From Rhipicephalus microplus (taxonomy: Eukaryota; Arthropoda; Arachnida; Ixodida; Ixodidae): a stretch of 64,000 bases of DNA. The stretch is taken from positions 3,273,821-3,337,820 of the forward strand of contig NC_134710.1 in NCBI RefSeq assembly GCF_043290135.1, read 5' to 3'. The translations under genes and the position numbers were made by a program. The notes beneath the pieces were generated by a model. That model made no database searches. It was not told the origin of the DNA and saw only the letters and a program-made list of their open reading frames with translations. Numbering within the stretch: the stretch's first letter is position 1; every line of letters begins with the position of its first letter. This document shows positions 25,640-36,989 of this stretch, piece by piece.

Positions 25640-26125
25640 TAACATTCAGCAAGCATTTTTCAATCATGAAGGGTAATCTTCCACTAACACTCAAGAGTAA
25701 GGTACATAGCAGCTTCATCTTGCCGGTACATACCTTGGAGCAGAAAGGTGGAGGCTTACAAAGAGGGTACCACTCGAATTGAAGACGACGCAGCGAGCGA
25801 TGGAAAGGAAAAATAATAGGCGCTATTCTAAAAGACAAGAATAAAATAGAGTGGTTCAAGGAAGAAACTGGGGTTGAGGATATCATGGTTGAATTCAAGA
25901 AGAAATGGAGATGGGCTGGGCACGTAGTCCATGGGTAGGATACCCGCTGCCCAGTAGAGGTACCTGACTGTGTTCCCAAAGAAGGCAAGTGCACAAAGGG
26001 GATTCAGAAAGTTAGGTGGACCGATGAGACGAAAAGCTCGCAGGTATAACTTGGCAGCAGAAAGAGCAAGACCGGGCTCATTGGCGGATCATGGGAGAGG
26101 CATTCGCCCTGCAGTGGGCGTAGAC
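25640..26125 (+). pseudogene. RTE-like LINE C-terminal region, decayed
   Basis: Frame-broken pieces include SIMKGNLPLTLKSKVHSSFI, IGAILKDKNKIEWFKEETGV, FKKKWRWAGHV and the coding end around catgggagaggcattcgccc. They parallel the intact 148-codon frame at 59,192-59,638. The region lies after the RT domain and usually contains conserved Trp-rich and basic stretches of unclear function. Confidence 0.8.
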
Positions 26126-26142
26126 AGGCTGATGATGATGGT

Positions 26143-27080
26143 TATGGCACGTGGACGCCGATTCCAGACTTTCGATTCACCTCAGTATTTAAATTGGTAT
26201 GTGCACGATTCCGAGCGAGTATGCACTCCTCTCATGTATCAAAGAGACGCCACTGTAAACAAATACTCCTCGCGAAAGGTACGTCTTGGCTACAAAAGGA
26301 GAATCGTACCGCTACTGCGTTAGTATTTTCTTCGAGAACTAACGTCGGCAGCCCACTTGGCGCCTACATTGCCAAAAGCGTGAGTGTGGTTTGTTGAAGC
26401 ACGCTCGTGCAATGGCAGGTCTGTGAGCCGAAAATTGAAGTAGGTGGAAATGAATAAATATATAATAATTCACGTTTTCCTAAAGCAATAGATATCACGT
26501 CTTCCGTGTGGCAAGCAGCTGTTCTACCTGAAAGTCCCGCCAGTGAAACAACTCCGGAAAAAGCGATACATGAATGCTCAGTAGTGTGACGAGTGTTGAT
26601 AACACATGTAACAAGATCCAGCTTTTCTGGACATCAACGTTTAGTTCGCGTTTCTTCCAGCCTGTACTGTATGGCTTTCATCTTTTTTTTAAATTCGCGT
26701 GAAGCTGAGAGCAGCGCCCCGGAAAGAAAAACAAAGCAACAAAACAAAGCAAAAATGATTCAAAACCCAGACCTTCGTGACATAGCTTGCTTCCATCAGT
26801 CGTCAACGATGACAAAAGTAAGAGCAACGTGTTGGGACGTTAAAATGCCAAGTCATTCGCCGATTCTTCGGCGAAGACTTCTTTTACTCTTCAGAAAAAG
26901 AAAACGATGCCCGACTGCACTGCATAGCTTGGAAGCACTGCCAAACACATTTAATTATTTCCTACTTCATTGCTCTTTTTTTATTTTTACAGCAGAGGTG
27001 TAACGCGCGCTTCGGTTTGCGATGTAAAGAAACCACCATGATGCTGGTGCGCCAAGACAACCTAATAGCTCTGCCTAATG
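26143..27080. other. No recognised gene
   Basis: Between the RTE-like LINE and the Penelope-like element I see no known family. A 136-codon plus-strand frame (26,593-27,003) has no recognisable domain. Confidence 0.35.
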
Positions 27081-27180
27081 AACTTAGAAGTACATGTTGT
27101 TGGGCTAGTTGATTCGTCATACTGAGGGGTAATTCTAGACGCCTAAAGCACCACATGAAGAAGTAATCACAGAGAAAGAG
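27081..27180 (-). repeat. Penelope pseudo-LTR, 3' copy
   Basis: Starts aacttagaagtacatgttgt on the plus strand and runs through gaggggtaattctagacgcc to cacagagaaagag. It matches the copy at 29,893-29,986 with few differences. Confidence 0.8.
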
Positions 27181-27225
27181 CGTCAACTCGCAACTGATTT
27201 ATTTGCAGGAGAAACACAGGAAAGG

Positions 27226-27433
27226 TACTCGGCTGCTGACCCGCACGTCACGGGTTCAAATCCCGGCTGCGGCGGCTGCATTTCCGATGGAGGCGGAAAT
27301 GTCGTAGGCCCGTGTACTCAGGTTTGGGTGCACGTTAAAGAACCCCAGGTGGTCGAAATTTCCGGAGCCCTCCACTACGGCGTCTCTCATAACCATATGG
27401 TGGTTTTGGGACGTTAAACCCACAAATCTATCT
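27226..27433 (+). mobile_element. Ruka: 5'-truncated Ruka SINE nested in Penelope element
   Basis: The copy begins at tactcggctgctgacc (first ~28 bases lost) and ends in cacaaatctatct. Flanks agaaacacaggaaagg (27,210-27,225) and agaaacgcaggaaagg (27,435-27,450) form a 16 bp duplication with one mismatch. It entered the 3' UTR of the Penelope element after that element had inserted. Confidence 0.92.
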
Positions 27434-27640
27434 AAGAAACGCAGGAAAGGAAATATATAGCCGCACACGCATGTGCAGAGCACACTACTTCACCTAGTCA
27501 CATGACCACAGACATAAACTGAGGACGTTCAACCGGCATATCTAATCAAGCAACGAAGCGCAAAAATCAAACTCAGACTTGGACAAGACGACTGACGTGT
27601 CACTTATACACAAGTCACCTTTTTTCTTTATCCAGAACGC

Positions 27641-27871
27641 TTAAATTATTTCACGGGCCACAGCATCTGGGCTTTTGGCGAGGACAGAAACGCTTGAAAA
27701 CTTCGCCTCACAAGAACAGGAACGGCAATGCGCAGGCAAATTTGCTCCGGAATTATTTCGAATAGAAAACTCATGTTCCCTAATTCTCACGTTAAAACAC
27801 CATCCAGTTTGGCCGATGTAAACCCGGCCACAAATATAAGTGGGCTTAAGTACACCACACCCACTACGCAA
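27641..27871 (-). pseudogene. Penelope GIY-YIG endonuclease domain
   Basis: The minus-strand frame contains CGRVYIGQTGWCFNVRIREH, HCRSCSCEAKF and ends PDAVAREII. The first half of the GIY-YIG core, GVVYLSP, is in the preceding frame, so a one-base-type frameshift lies at about 27,810-27,840. In Penelope-like elements this domain makes the nick used for insertion. The conserved Arg and the Cys/His pairs typical of the family are visible. Confidence 0.85.
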
Positions 27872-28735
27872 ACCACATACATCGAAGCGTGTATTTTTCC
27901 ACAGGTGGAGGCGCTCGGTGTTTTAGATATACGTGGGCATAGGCCAGCCAGCTTTCGTGGCGCAGAAAAAACAACAGACACATTGTACCTGCTCGCCACG
28001 TTCTTAAGGTTGTGCGCTACCTTATGAACATATGGAACAACCATAGGTCGTTTATCCCTCGGCTGCCTGCATTTTCGTTTGCCCTTGAACTTTTGAAGGA
28101 GGGTTTCCGAAACGGATACAATGACAGAGTTAGGATAGCCAGCTGAATGCAGCCGCCTAACCTGATTCAAGTAGCTATCCTGCATCCTGTGATGGCATGA
28201 TTTTACTAGCACTCCCTCGAGACACATGGTTGCGATGGCTCTTCTTACAAGTTTAGAATGAGCTGCATCAAAAGGTAAAAGCTCTTTGCGCGAACGTGGA
28301 TGATACGCCCAGCACACGTGTCGCTCCGAGAACATGATGCTCAAGTCTAAAAACTGCAATTTATTGTCAGTGGGAAGCTCATGCTTAAACGAAAGGCCGT
28401 TAGCATGTTGTCTGAAAAGTGCTAAAATATCATCCACTAAACTAGTGGTGGTCCTCAGAGGGTTAGCGTTTAAAATGACTAAAAAGTCGTCCACGTACGG
28501 AAAGACTTTCAGCAGCTTTGCATCGTCAATTGCTTGAGCTAAAGCAGTGTCTAAGGCGGATAAGAACATGTTACACAGCACTGGAGCGACACAAGAGCCA
28601 ATGCAGATCCCTTGTCGCTGAACGTAAAGATTACCATCATGTAATACAAAGGTTGAGGTAAGATTGAACTCCAACAACGTCATAAAGTTATCTAGAGATA
28701 CGCCTGCGACCCTCTCGAACGCTAGAACTCCGTCT
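27787..28735 (-). pseudogene. Penelope RT, palm and thumb part
   Basis: The frame starts upstream of the Met at 28,683 with VLAFERVAGVSLDNF, then QGICIGSCVAPVLCNMFLS (box B), VFPYVDDFLVIL (box C catalytic Asp pair), LQFLDLSIMF, YHPRSRKELLPFDAAHSK and a long thumb region ending with VPYVHKVAHNLKNVASRYNV. This order is diagnostic for Penelope-like RT. It is one frame away from the N-terminal part, with the break between 28,720 and 28,735. Confidence 0.9.
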
Positions 28736-29804
28736 CAATACAGGTTCTAACGATTTCGAATAGCTCCGAGTGCGGCACAGAATACAAAAGGTCTTCAACA
28801 TCGACTGAAAAGCCGTGCGCACCACCCTGGAGGCAGTGCAGAGTCTGCGTAACGTCATTCGAGTTCTTCACTGCAAAAGGGTCTCTGACTTTAACCGTGC
28901 TAAGGTGCTTGAGTAAAAATTTACTGACATGCAACTGCCACGAGTCACGTTCACTCACAATGCACCTGAAAGGCACGTCAACCTTGTGTGTTTTTGCACT
29001 GAAGAACACGGACAGGGTTGCCTGCCTGGAGGTGCTAATAGCCTTAGAAATTTTTAAAAGTTCAAGATCTTTACATAGCAGAATAGCTTTAGCCTTCACC
29101 TTGCTTGCTTGTGACGTCGTTGGTACGAAGTTCTTCTGTAGAGCTTGAATAGCCTTTTCACCAAAGGCTTTGGCTGTCAGTACCACGAAACCACCTTCCT
29201 TGTTGGCTTGCATGAGCTGTAGATGGTTCCTCCGAAAGTGCGTGACGACAGCCTTAGTAGAATCCTTAGGGTGAAGATGCGTTCGCTGAACGTTCTTCAA
29301 AAGAACGTCCACCCCATCCAATAGGCACCTTTCTCCGTCCTCTCCGGGCGCACCCTTGGCTATCCTCCTATTAGTAGCCAGTAGTTCGTGAACCCGGAGG
29401 TTCGGTGGTACCGAAAACTTCGTTCCTTTCTTCAACAGGCTAGAAATTCGTTCAGGTAGCTCCACGTTGTCTGGCAAATGAAGCTCGGCTGGATCGGCAG
29501 GTACCCTCCTGGGTTTCTTCGGCAAAAAGTTTAGTGTGCATCGCCACCAAAACTCCGTTGTCTGGGCGATTACTCGATGATATCTTTTTAACTTGTGATG
29601 AGCGTACCACCCCGTGTCCACCTCGAAGCACTTTGCTCGTAGACAGTCTTGCAGAAACCTGATTTGCCTCCTAACTTCAGATTTCCAGATCCGGCATACC
29701 CTCTTCGAATGGCCCATTGAAGGCTTGACTGTTCCGAACAAGGCTTGCACTTCAAGAGGAATTATTCCACTGTTATGCAGAAAGCCAAATATCTCGCATG
29801 ACAC
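28722..29804 (-). pseudogene. Penelope RT, N-terminal and fingers part
   Basis: 360 codons from Met at 29,804. Recognisable segments are LPERISSLLKKGTKFSVPP at about residue 115, where the family has its conserved leucine-rich LGxxF motif, KEGGFVVLTAKAFGEKAIQ at about 208, PFRCIVSERDSWQ at about 282 and FSVDVEDLLYSVPHSELFE at about 332, the latter holding the box A Asp. The protein then stops in the wrong frame at ETEF. Family members act at chromosome breaks or nicks; some relatives act at telomeres. Coding remains long, so this is a relatively young copy. Confidence 0.9.
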
Positions 29805-29892
29805 GTAGCAGAAGCAATGTGTGCGACTAGTAGTAGCGGCTCCGTGTTGGAAAGATTAGAACAGAAAGCAGGGCCCACTATAGAAGAAATGT

Positions 29893-30045
29893 AACTTAGA
29901 AGTACTTGTTGTTGGGCTAGTTGGTTCGTCATACTGAGGGGTAATTCTAGACTCCTAAAGCACCCCATGAAGAAATAATCACAAAGACACTCTTTCTCTG
30001 TGATTATTTCTTGCTGTGGCGCTTTAGGCGTCTAGAATTACCCCT
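29893..30045 (-). repeat. Penelope pseudo-LTR, 5' copy plus inverted copy
   Basis: A direct copy of the 3' repeat (29,893-29,986) is followed after 5 bases by an inverted copy of its last ~53 bases (29,992-30,045: tttctctgtgattatttctt to tctagaattacccct). Together they make a hairpin at the 5' end of the element. Inverted and tandem pseudo-LTR arrangements are known for Penelope-like elements. Confidence 0.75.
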
Positions 30046-31792
30046 GCCTAATTAAGCCGAGGTAGTAGTAGACAAGTCCTCTTCAACCTTCTTGGGTATG
30101 GTGAAACGAAATTAGCTACGCATTACTAAGCTGATCAAGAGAAAGCTGAATTGATAAAACCTAATTAAGCCAAGCTGAGACTCCCGTGTGCCGAGTCACG
30201 CCAAGCTCGGTGAGTTGTGCCGAGCTAACACTAATTAATACTAACAAAGTCTGTGTGTGACTATTTCTGATTCGGCTAATTAGGCGTAGGTTGACAAGGA
30301 AATCCAGCTAATTGAGGTCAAGCCTCGAATATGCTAGTTAGGTCAAGTAAACTAAATCAGGTTTTAAAGGCAGTGCAGTGAATTATGGATGGCCAGGACG
30401 CCCCCTTATTTGCAGGCTGGAGCAAAGCCCATGCGAGTGTCCTCCCTCGACATTTATCTTCCCATTTTGCGCACTTTCCGTGAAACAAACTGTGAAGTGT
30501 AATTCATAGAACAAAAATGAAGTACTTCTAAGCACGTATACGTTTATGCATTAGCAGAAATGCGACCAATTTTATTGCATGCTGCTTTAGCCCGGATGAT
30601 GCAGCTGCAAAAATGTTAGTGCCTGCCAGCGAGTCTCTAAACTAACTTCACCAGGTGATGCCGGTTATAGACTGTTGGATACTCAATCCTGTTTCTTCTG
30701 ACCAGGTGCCGATATTCATGGTCGTTTATTATTATTATTATTAAAACATGTATAAAAAATTACCGCCATTGCAACATGCGCGTCCCCCTTATAGTCATCA
30801 TGATTTCCGCCGCTTTTTAATAGTACTTGGTCCTGTGATTGCCAAGCGATTCCCATCAGAACACGATCGATACACAGGCAATACTCGTAAATGGCAATGT
30901 GACCACGTTAACACTCCGAGCGTGGGCATGTGAATGCACGTGCGCGCAGTAAAGCCAGGACCAGCCGGGTGCACACCAGCTTTGCTCGGCGCCAGCCTTG
31001 CTCGAGTGAGCGCAAGCTGCGCCAGTTGCTTACGGTGTCCGAATGATCGGTCAATCCAGGATCTTAAAGGAGTTTGCCTATTTTTAACAGTCGAATGATA
31101 GAATTTGGTCACGTTGAGTTCTACAGCGTGAGAAAAATAAAGCCATGCCGGGAGTGAATGATTTGTCGTCACCTTCCTCCCACTCCGATGGGGGTTCTCC
31201 ATCTTTCATAAGGGACAGAGTTTTTGCATGTACTGAGGGTAATACTATTTTACGTCTCTCGGGGAACTTTGTTAGGTAGTTACGGAAGTAAATCTTTGTA
31301 TCGATCAAAAAATAAACGTATGTCAAATCATGTGCCAGAGGATGTTTGATTGAATTAGTATCCAAGCACGCAACATCAATCACACGTGCACAAATAAGCA
31401 CACGACGTTCACAAGTATTACAACAGCCACACAGCTATCACAGTAAAATGGGCAGGACAAGCGACGATGCAGCAAGACGACTGTTGGCCACTAAACGTGA
31501 CAGAAGGCGAGCGTATTAAATGGCCAGTTGATATTCACATCCTTTTGGGGATCTGAATAACAGCACTGAAACAAGGGAGTGGAATGTGCTGTAAAGCAGA
31601 CGCTATAGTCTGGCTGCTACTGATTACGATGATCACATTGCTTGTAAAACGTGAAGGCGGAAGCCCGACTGCACTATTGAAACTCTTTCAACGTTGTTTT
31701 TTTTCGTAAGCGTATCTTAATAGCGAAAAAGTGCGCCAAGAAAACCATCAAGATTTTGCTTGAGCGTTTTAAGTCAGTGTACGCCGAAAAGG
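30046..31792. other. No recognised gene
   Basis: Between 30,046 and 30,350 the words ctaattaagcc, ccgagctaa and ctaattgaggtc recur loosely, like an eroded short repeat. The rest shows no gene. A small (TTA)n tract lies at 30,727-30,744. Confidence 0.35.
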
Positions 31793-31795
31793 CTT

Positions 31796-31854
<59 letters not shown>

Positions 31855-31858
31855 TTTT
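31793..31858. repeat. (TTTA)n microsatellite
   Basis: About 16 perfect tetranucleotide units, possibly grown from the poly-A-like tail of a minus-strand LINE insertion such as the ataaataaa tail at 3658-3690. Confidence 0.95.
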
Positions 31859-31987
31859 ACATGCACGCAAGCGCCTGGACCTTGTCGAGAGAAGCGGGGT
31901 GCATCAATACCACAACATCAAGGCAGTGAACTCTAAAATTATTTAAAGGTTGACTGTGCCAGATTGTACATTTCTAGTCTGTGAGCT

Positions 31988-32032
31988 GCGCTGCCTGCGT
32001 CCTGCCTGGAAGAGGCGGGACGCAGGCAGCGC
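31988..32032. repeat. 19 bp-stem hairpin
   Basis: gcgctgcctgcgtcctgcc and ggcgggacgcaggcagcgc pair with one mismatch around a 7-base loop. No T run follows, and its role is unknown. Confidence 0.8.
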
Positions 32033-34230
32033 CTGCTCGCTGACCCCCCTCTCTTCTCCAGGCATCCCTGCTAGCGGCGTTCACTCCGCCATCGCGCACG
32101 CACGTCCCTTCTCCTCTCATTCCATACACTTCCCCCCTGTCATTTCGCAACGCCGATGCAGGTAGCATCTGCTAGCGAGTTTGGCGGGCTCATTGGCTCA
32201 GATTTTGTTCCGCTGTCGGTGCTGTTTTTGTGTAATACGTATGTACATATTCGCTGGTCCTGCACGTGTTCGAATGCTTGCGCTTCTCTCGACTTTGGCA
32301 CCACCGTGAAACCCCACCTTTTTGTGTCCTCCGCTCGACTGCACTATGTCGTAATGCACTAAAAATTGGGGGTGTTAAGCCATGCTCGGCGAAAGCAGGA
32401 GCTGCTATTCGAAGCTTTCGCTGAAGCACCTGATGCTGATTTTTACGACTGTTTTGTAGTGATAGTTCATACAAACGAGACACGCTTTTCTGTTCGTTTT
32501 GCTTCTGAAAACGAAGGCGTGCCTTTTGCGAAATCTCGATAATGCTTCTAACACGATGCTTTTTGTTTTTGCGTTGAAATATGATTGCTAGTATGCTGTC
32601 AATAAAAACAATATTGTTACCCGTACTCACTCGAGAATTGTTTTTACTGGTGCCAGCTGCCATTGAATGCCTTTCGGTCCCATGTAAGCTATGTACGCAC
32701 AGGTACTGTGTTCCGAAGGACGCTTTGGTGTGCTGCTGGGCGTATCGATGTGCTTTAAACAATCAGGCGAAAGATAACGAGACACCCGTAGCCCTGTACA
32801 AGTCCTGGTGTCTTTCGTCCACTTCTATTTAAAAAAGGAAAGCCGTAGAAGAGAGAATCAGCCGAGGCAACCACGCAGGCGCATACGCACGGAGTACGAA
32901 AGAAAAAAAGACGGCCTTTTTTTTTAACCTAAACAAACAAAACGCAACAAATTTTCGTCTCTGATTTCTCTTTACGCAGCGCCATCTCTTGGGTGGCCTC
33001 GGCAGTTCCATGTGCTACCGCTGCTTATCTTTCGTACAGTTGTCAAGCCTAAAGTTTCCCTTCTCTAAAGTGGTTCTTTATTCTATGGTAGCGCTGGTAC
33101 GAGATTTCTTCTGTCCGTTGTAGAAAAATCAAAATTCGTAGGGTGCGCGTTAACTAAAAGCGGACGCTTTGTGTCCACTCAAAATATTCGGTATCCCTCT
33201 GCCCATTAGCAGCGATTGGCACGTTCCAGTAGGAAACAGCAATCTATCACTGTGTGCTTTGCGCTTCTCCAGGTTTCTCTCCTGCGAACTGCGCGATGAG
33301 TGCCAGCATCAAAATCGCCGCCAGTGTAAGCGATAGCACCTTCTGCTTCACATCTACACATGGTTGCCTTTAGAGCAAGATGGTGTAATTTTTTCCAATT
33401 AGTTGGACCAGCACTCCAGCTACACTGCTAGTCCCGATGGCTGAACTTTAAAAGTGCAAGTGAGCCTTGGACTAATCGGTTTACACGAATTCGTTGTGGC
33501 GGAATTCAGGTTGTGCCTCGCGCTTTCAACATTTGAACGCAGGATCGATCTCTGCTACTCGGAGGGTAGTGTAATTTTTTTTTCAGACGACTTCGTGACC
33601 CATCTATGGCTGGTCGCAGATGTCGAGAGCATAGGAAGGTGCACTTTCGCACCTTTTTATGCCTTCGATTTTATCATTTCAGACGTTTAACTCGCATCTT
33701 CTACCCATTTATACCGCCTTTGACTGACCTCCATCCGTGGGGTTTGAGTGAGATAACCAGCACATGGCGATGCATCCAGCAAACTCCACTGCATTCATAC
33801 GTCACCTCCAATCATCATACGTCACCTCCGAAATGAAAGTGAGAGAGAGAAGACAGAAAAGCTGAGAGTGCCCCAAATGAAGTTCACAAAGACTCTAGTC
33901 GGCGTTTTGGTTAGCCTTCCAAAGCACGCACGGTAGAACGTGGTGCAGTACCCTTTCTATAAAAAAAAATCTATCAAAGGCCCTCTTTTCCATCTACTCC
34001 CGCTCGCTTGAAGACCACCGGACAGGAAACTTTGCTGCCGGGAATGTGCGAGGCGTGGCTGCAATGTGTGTGCAGTGTTGCCAACCGCTGAGCCTCGTTC
34101 CCGCCGCGTGCGCGAGCACCGGGAACCTGGCCACCGGGGTTTTGCCGCCAGGCCTTTTTGTCTGCCATGCGTCGCACTCACAGCCCCAAGAGAGTGCTCC
34201 TTGCGCGAGTAGAGGCTTGTACCATATTTC
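32033..34230. other. No recognised gene
   Basis: A 190-codon minus-strand frame (32,190-32,762) is open but low in recognisable motifs and matches no family I know. A direct repeat catacgtcacctccaatcat / catacgtcacctccgaaat lies near 33,797-33,835. Otherwise nothing can be assigned. Confidence 0.3.
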
Positions 34231-34475
34231 ACTCTCTTTTCAGGAGTGCTGGGAAATCTCTGCTGAACAGAGTAGACACACTCTCTCGACAGAGTGCCTG
34301 CACTCCGGCTGAACGAGGGTGAACAGGCTCCCTCGCCAGAGTACAGTCACACTTCTGAAATAGAGTTCATACACCCTCTGCAGGAGTTGTGCTACTCTCT
34401 CACAGAGTTTTACAATCTGGTAGGGCTAGAGTGCATCAACTCCCTCGATGGGTTGAATAACTCCTGCTGCGCTAA
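34231..34475. repeat. Tandem array of ~22 bp quasi-palindromes
   Basis: About eleven consecutive imperfect units of 21-27 bp, most near 22, each with an actctc-like left half and a gagagt/cagagt-like right half, for example actctctcgacagagtgcc and actctctcacagagttttac. The regular phase is clear from the repeated ctc and gagt positions although the units are diverged. No coding function is apparent. Confidence 0.7.
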
Positions 34476-34479
34476 GGCG

Positions 34480-35620
34480 AACGTCTAAAAAAAGTTATAT
34501 CGAGCATTTTCTGAACACAATTCACTGCATAGATTACGTCAAGTGTTCGTCACACATACCGGACGAACATCTGCATACACATGATAATCATAGGCAACAG
34601 AGCAACACACTGCACATGTATACCTCTGGACAACCATTTATACAAGAACCGGTACTTTTACTCATGGTGTCTAGCCGCCTTCTAGTGCAGGTGGCGCAAC
34701 ATCTCTACTATACGCACTTTCAAGAGCAAATATATATCTAGCACGTGAAAGTATCTGGTGATCGTTAGGTACTCTGTAGGCACGACGACCTGTTATTATA
34801 AAATTGCATGCCATTAAACACCATTTTCATTACTAAATTCTAATTATCAGCTGGCATTCTCTCATATCGTTCTCAATGCGGTGAAGCCACTTATGCTGAA
34901 GTCTGAGAGTTGTAGCTATAGGCGCTTACAAATACAGTTGGTACGATCTTTCAGCAGTGCTGACCGAGAAATTATCTACGAGCGTTACGATCCGGCGTCC
35001 GATCTAACTTGCAATGCCGCGGTGTGTACGCCAGAAAAGCAACGCCTGTCAGCAAAGCCACAACTCAAGTGCATCTATGACGATTCTTATAGTTTTGATT
35101 ATCTCGTCTGTATTTTATTGCGACCTGCAGTGACAGGCTTGCGGAATGCTCAAACTTCAACTTTCGCGAGCTACCTGCACCGAGATCGGTCCAACTAAAT
35201 GTGACCGGTACGAGTACACACACCTCCGGACGAATGTAGGCCCTACCGGCCGAGTCAGTTATACATGTCATCGGTGCTTTGGGGTTGAATAACATGCTAC
35301 GCCGAGGAGTAAGAATGACTGTACAGTAAAGCCTTGCTATCGCTTAACTTGAATGAACCCTTGTCTCTTGCGTACGGCGTCCGCACAAGGAGGGATGAGT
35401 ATCGATGCGACGCGCTTTCAGCCTGCGTTCATGATCACACAACGTTTATGATCCCACAACCATGTTTTCTTTTTTATCACCGAAAGTTACCCCATTAACT
35501 TGTCGCATTAAACTTACATCTGGGGCGTCTACGCTCAGAGGCTTATAGTTACGAGACAGTTATATTCGTTTGCGACGTCGGTGGTAACATGCAAGCGCTC
35601 GATTGTACTCCGTCAGAAAG
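34480..35620. other. No recognised gene or repeat
   Basis: AT-rich DNA with short open frames (for example 34,881-35,198) that resemble no known protein. Confidence 0.4.
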
Positions 35621-35624
35621 GCCG

Positions 35625-36989
35625 GAGTGCCATTCCATGCCAAACGTCCCAGCCATTTTGGCGACAATTTCGGATATATTTGAAAAAAAAAATTGTGCTC
35701 ATTTACTGCATTGAAAGAAGTGAAGCAATAGAATATTTCGAAAATAAAAACTGTTTTCGGTCCCGTGACTGCCTTCTGAACTTCCCGAAATGCCGTTTGG
35801 TTGTTGTTTGTTGAAAAATTTATTTTAAAAGTACCGCTGCTTCTTTCTATAGCAAATTTGGTCTACATATCAAGTAAAGCATCTTGTGTAATGTTCTTGA
35901 AGCTCAGTAATATAAGTACAATTTTACTGGCACATACGCCTCCAAGAATTTAGTCAAAATCTGTTCTGTTTGCATTTTATTGCAATAATGCATTCTGTCT
36001 GAATAGTTGAGTAGTGAATGCTTACTTCACAGAAGATATATTTTAAATAAAAAACATTTTTTGATCTCTAAAGCTGCTAAACTTTACGAGAAAAAAATCA
36101 CTTCCTCAGAATCGTTATTTTTGTCCATATTGGACGCAATTTGCACCATGTGATGGTCCAATCACAAATCACCTTTATACTTGAATTGAAAGCAAATAAC
36201 AGGTCTTTTAATATGGCAGATCTTATCATTACAATTTTCTTTTCCTAAGAGAGAAAATAATTTTTGAACTTTCCCATTGACGGCGATGAGGTATTGCAAG
36301 GCAGCAGCGGTCTTATGACCAATCGGCAAGATAGGCGCCGATGGGAAAGTTCAAAAATTATTTTCTTCCTTAAAACAAAGAATGTAGTGGTAAGACTTGC
36401 CATGTGAAAAGAAATGCAATTTTGCTTCCTATTTAAGAATAAAGCTGATTTTAAGTGGACCACGACATGGTGCAAATTGTGTCTCAATGCGGGCAGAAAT
36501 GACTACTTCACAAAAATTGTGATAGTTTCTTGCAAAGTTTAGCAACTTGAACGGTCTAAAAATATATTTTCTCAAAACAAACCTTCTGTGTAGTAAGTAT
36601 TTTTAACTGAGATATTGATACAAAGTGCAGTAATACAATAGAAAAAGTTCAAACAACACATTTTAGCTAAATACTTAGCGCTATATGTGCTAGTAAAATT
36701 ACACTAAGACTACTGAGCTTCAAACATCTTACACAAGGACCTTTACCTAACATGTTGACCAAACTTGGTACAGAAAAAAAGAGCGGTACTTTTAAAATAA
36801 ATGTATCGACAAACAACACCCAAACGACCTTCCGGGAAGTTCGGAAGGCAGCCACGAGACCAATTTTTTTTTTCTCGAAAATATTCTACTATGTCGCTGT
36901 TTTCAATGCAGTAAATCAACACAATTTTTTTTTCAAATACATTTCAGATGGTCGCTAAAATGGCTGGTACGTTTGGTGTGGAATGACTC
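35625..36989. repeat. Giant imperfect inverted repeat (~660 bp arms)
   Basis: The left arm (about 35,625-36,285) and right arm (about 36,325-36,989) are reverse complements along nearly their whole length, with substitutions and small indels. Matching blocks include gagtgccattcc/ggaatgactc at the tips, ccaaacgt/acgtttgg, ttgaaaaaaaaaattgtg/cacaatttttttttcaa and, near the centre, aaataatttttgaactttcc/ggaaagttcaaaaattattt. No long open frame is present. It looks like a palindromic fold-back transposon or an inverted duplication of a non-coding element. Confidence 0.85.

Larger units (their letters stand above)
22875..26142 (+). mobile_element. RTE-like LINE, long but heavily degenerate
   Basis: The 5' UTR (gcggcctca...ccagagcagaattggccacc...gtgctaagaatctctgggtc) is closely similar to that at 50,745-50,960. 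Endonuclease, RT and C-terminal coding then follow to a catgggagaggcattcgccc end and a gctgatgatgatgg tail at 26,142. Length and domain order suggest an almost complete copy. Many stops and frameshifts make it non-functional. The tRNA-like head seen at the other copy is absent, so the 5' end is probably truncated. Confidence 0.88.
27081..30045 (-). mobile_element. Penelope-like element with flanking repeats and nested SINE
   Basis: On the minus strand an RT frame, an RT-thumb frame and a GIY-YIG endonuclease frame lie between two direct copies of a ~100 bp repeat (27,081-27,180 and 29,893-29,986), the pseudo-LTR arrangement known for Penelope-like elements. A third, inverted copy of part of the repeat follows at 29,992-30,045. 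The coding sequence is broken in at least two places but otherwise long and well conserved. A 5'-truncated Ruka sits in the 3' non-coding part. Confidence 0.9.

Noticed and set aside
25554..25994. 146-codon minus-strand frame
   Set aside because: Antisense shadow of the RTE-like LINE C-terminal region, which is recognisable on the plus strand.
27728..28027. Plus-strand 99-codon frame
   Set aside because: Antisense of the Penelope RT and GIY-YIG coding sequence.
32190..32762. 190-codon minus-strand frame as a gene
   Set aside because: No recognisable domain and no supporting signals such as splice sites or a related copy. Length alone is not enough.
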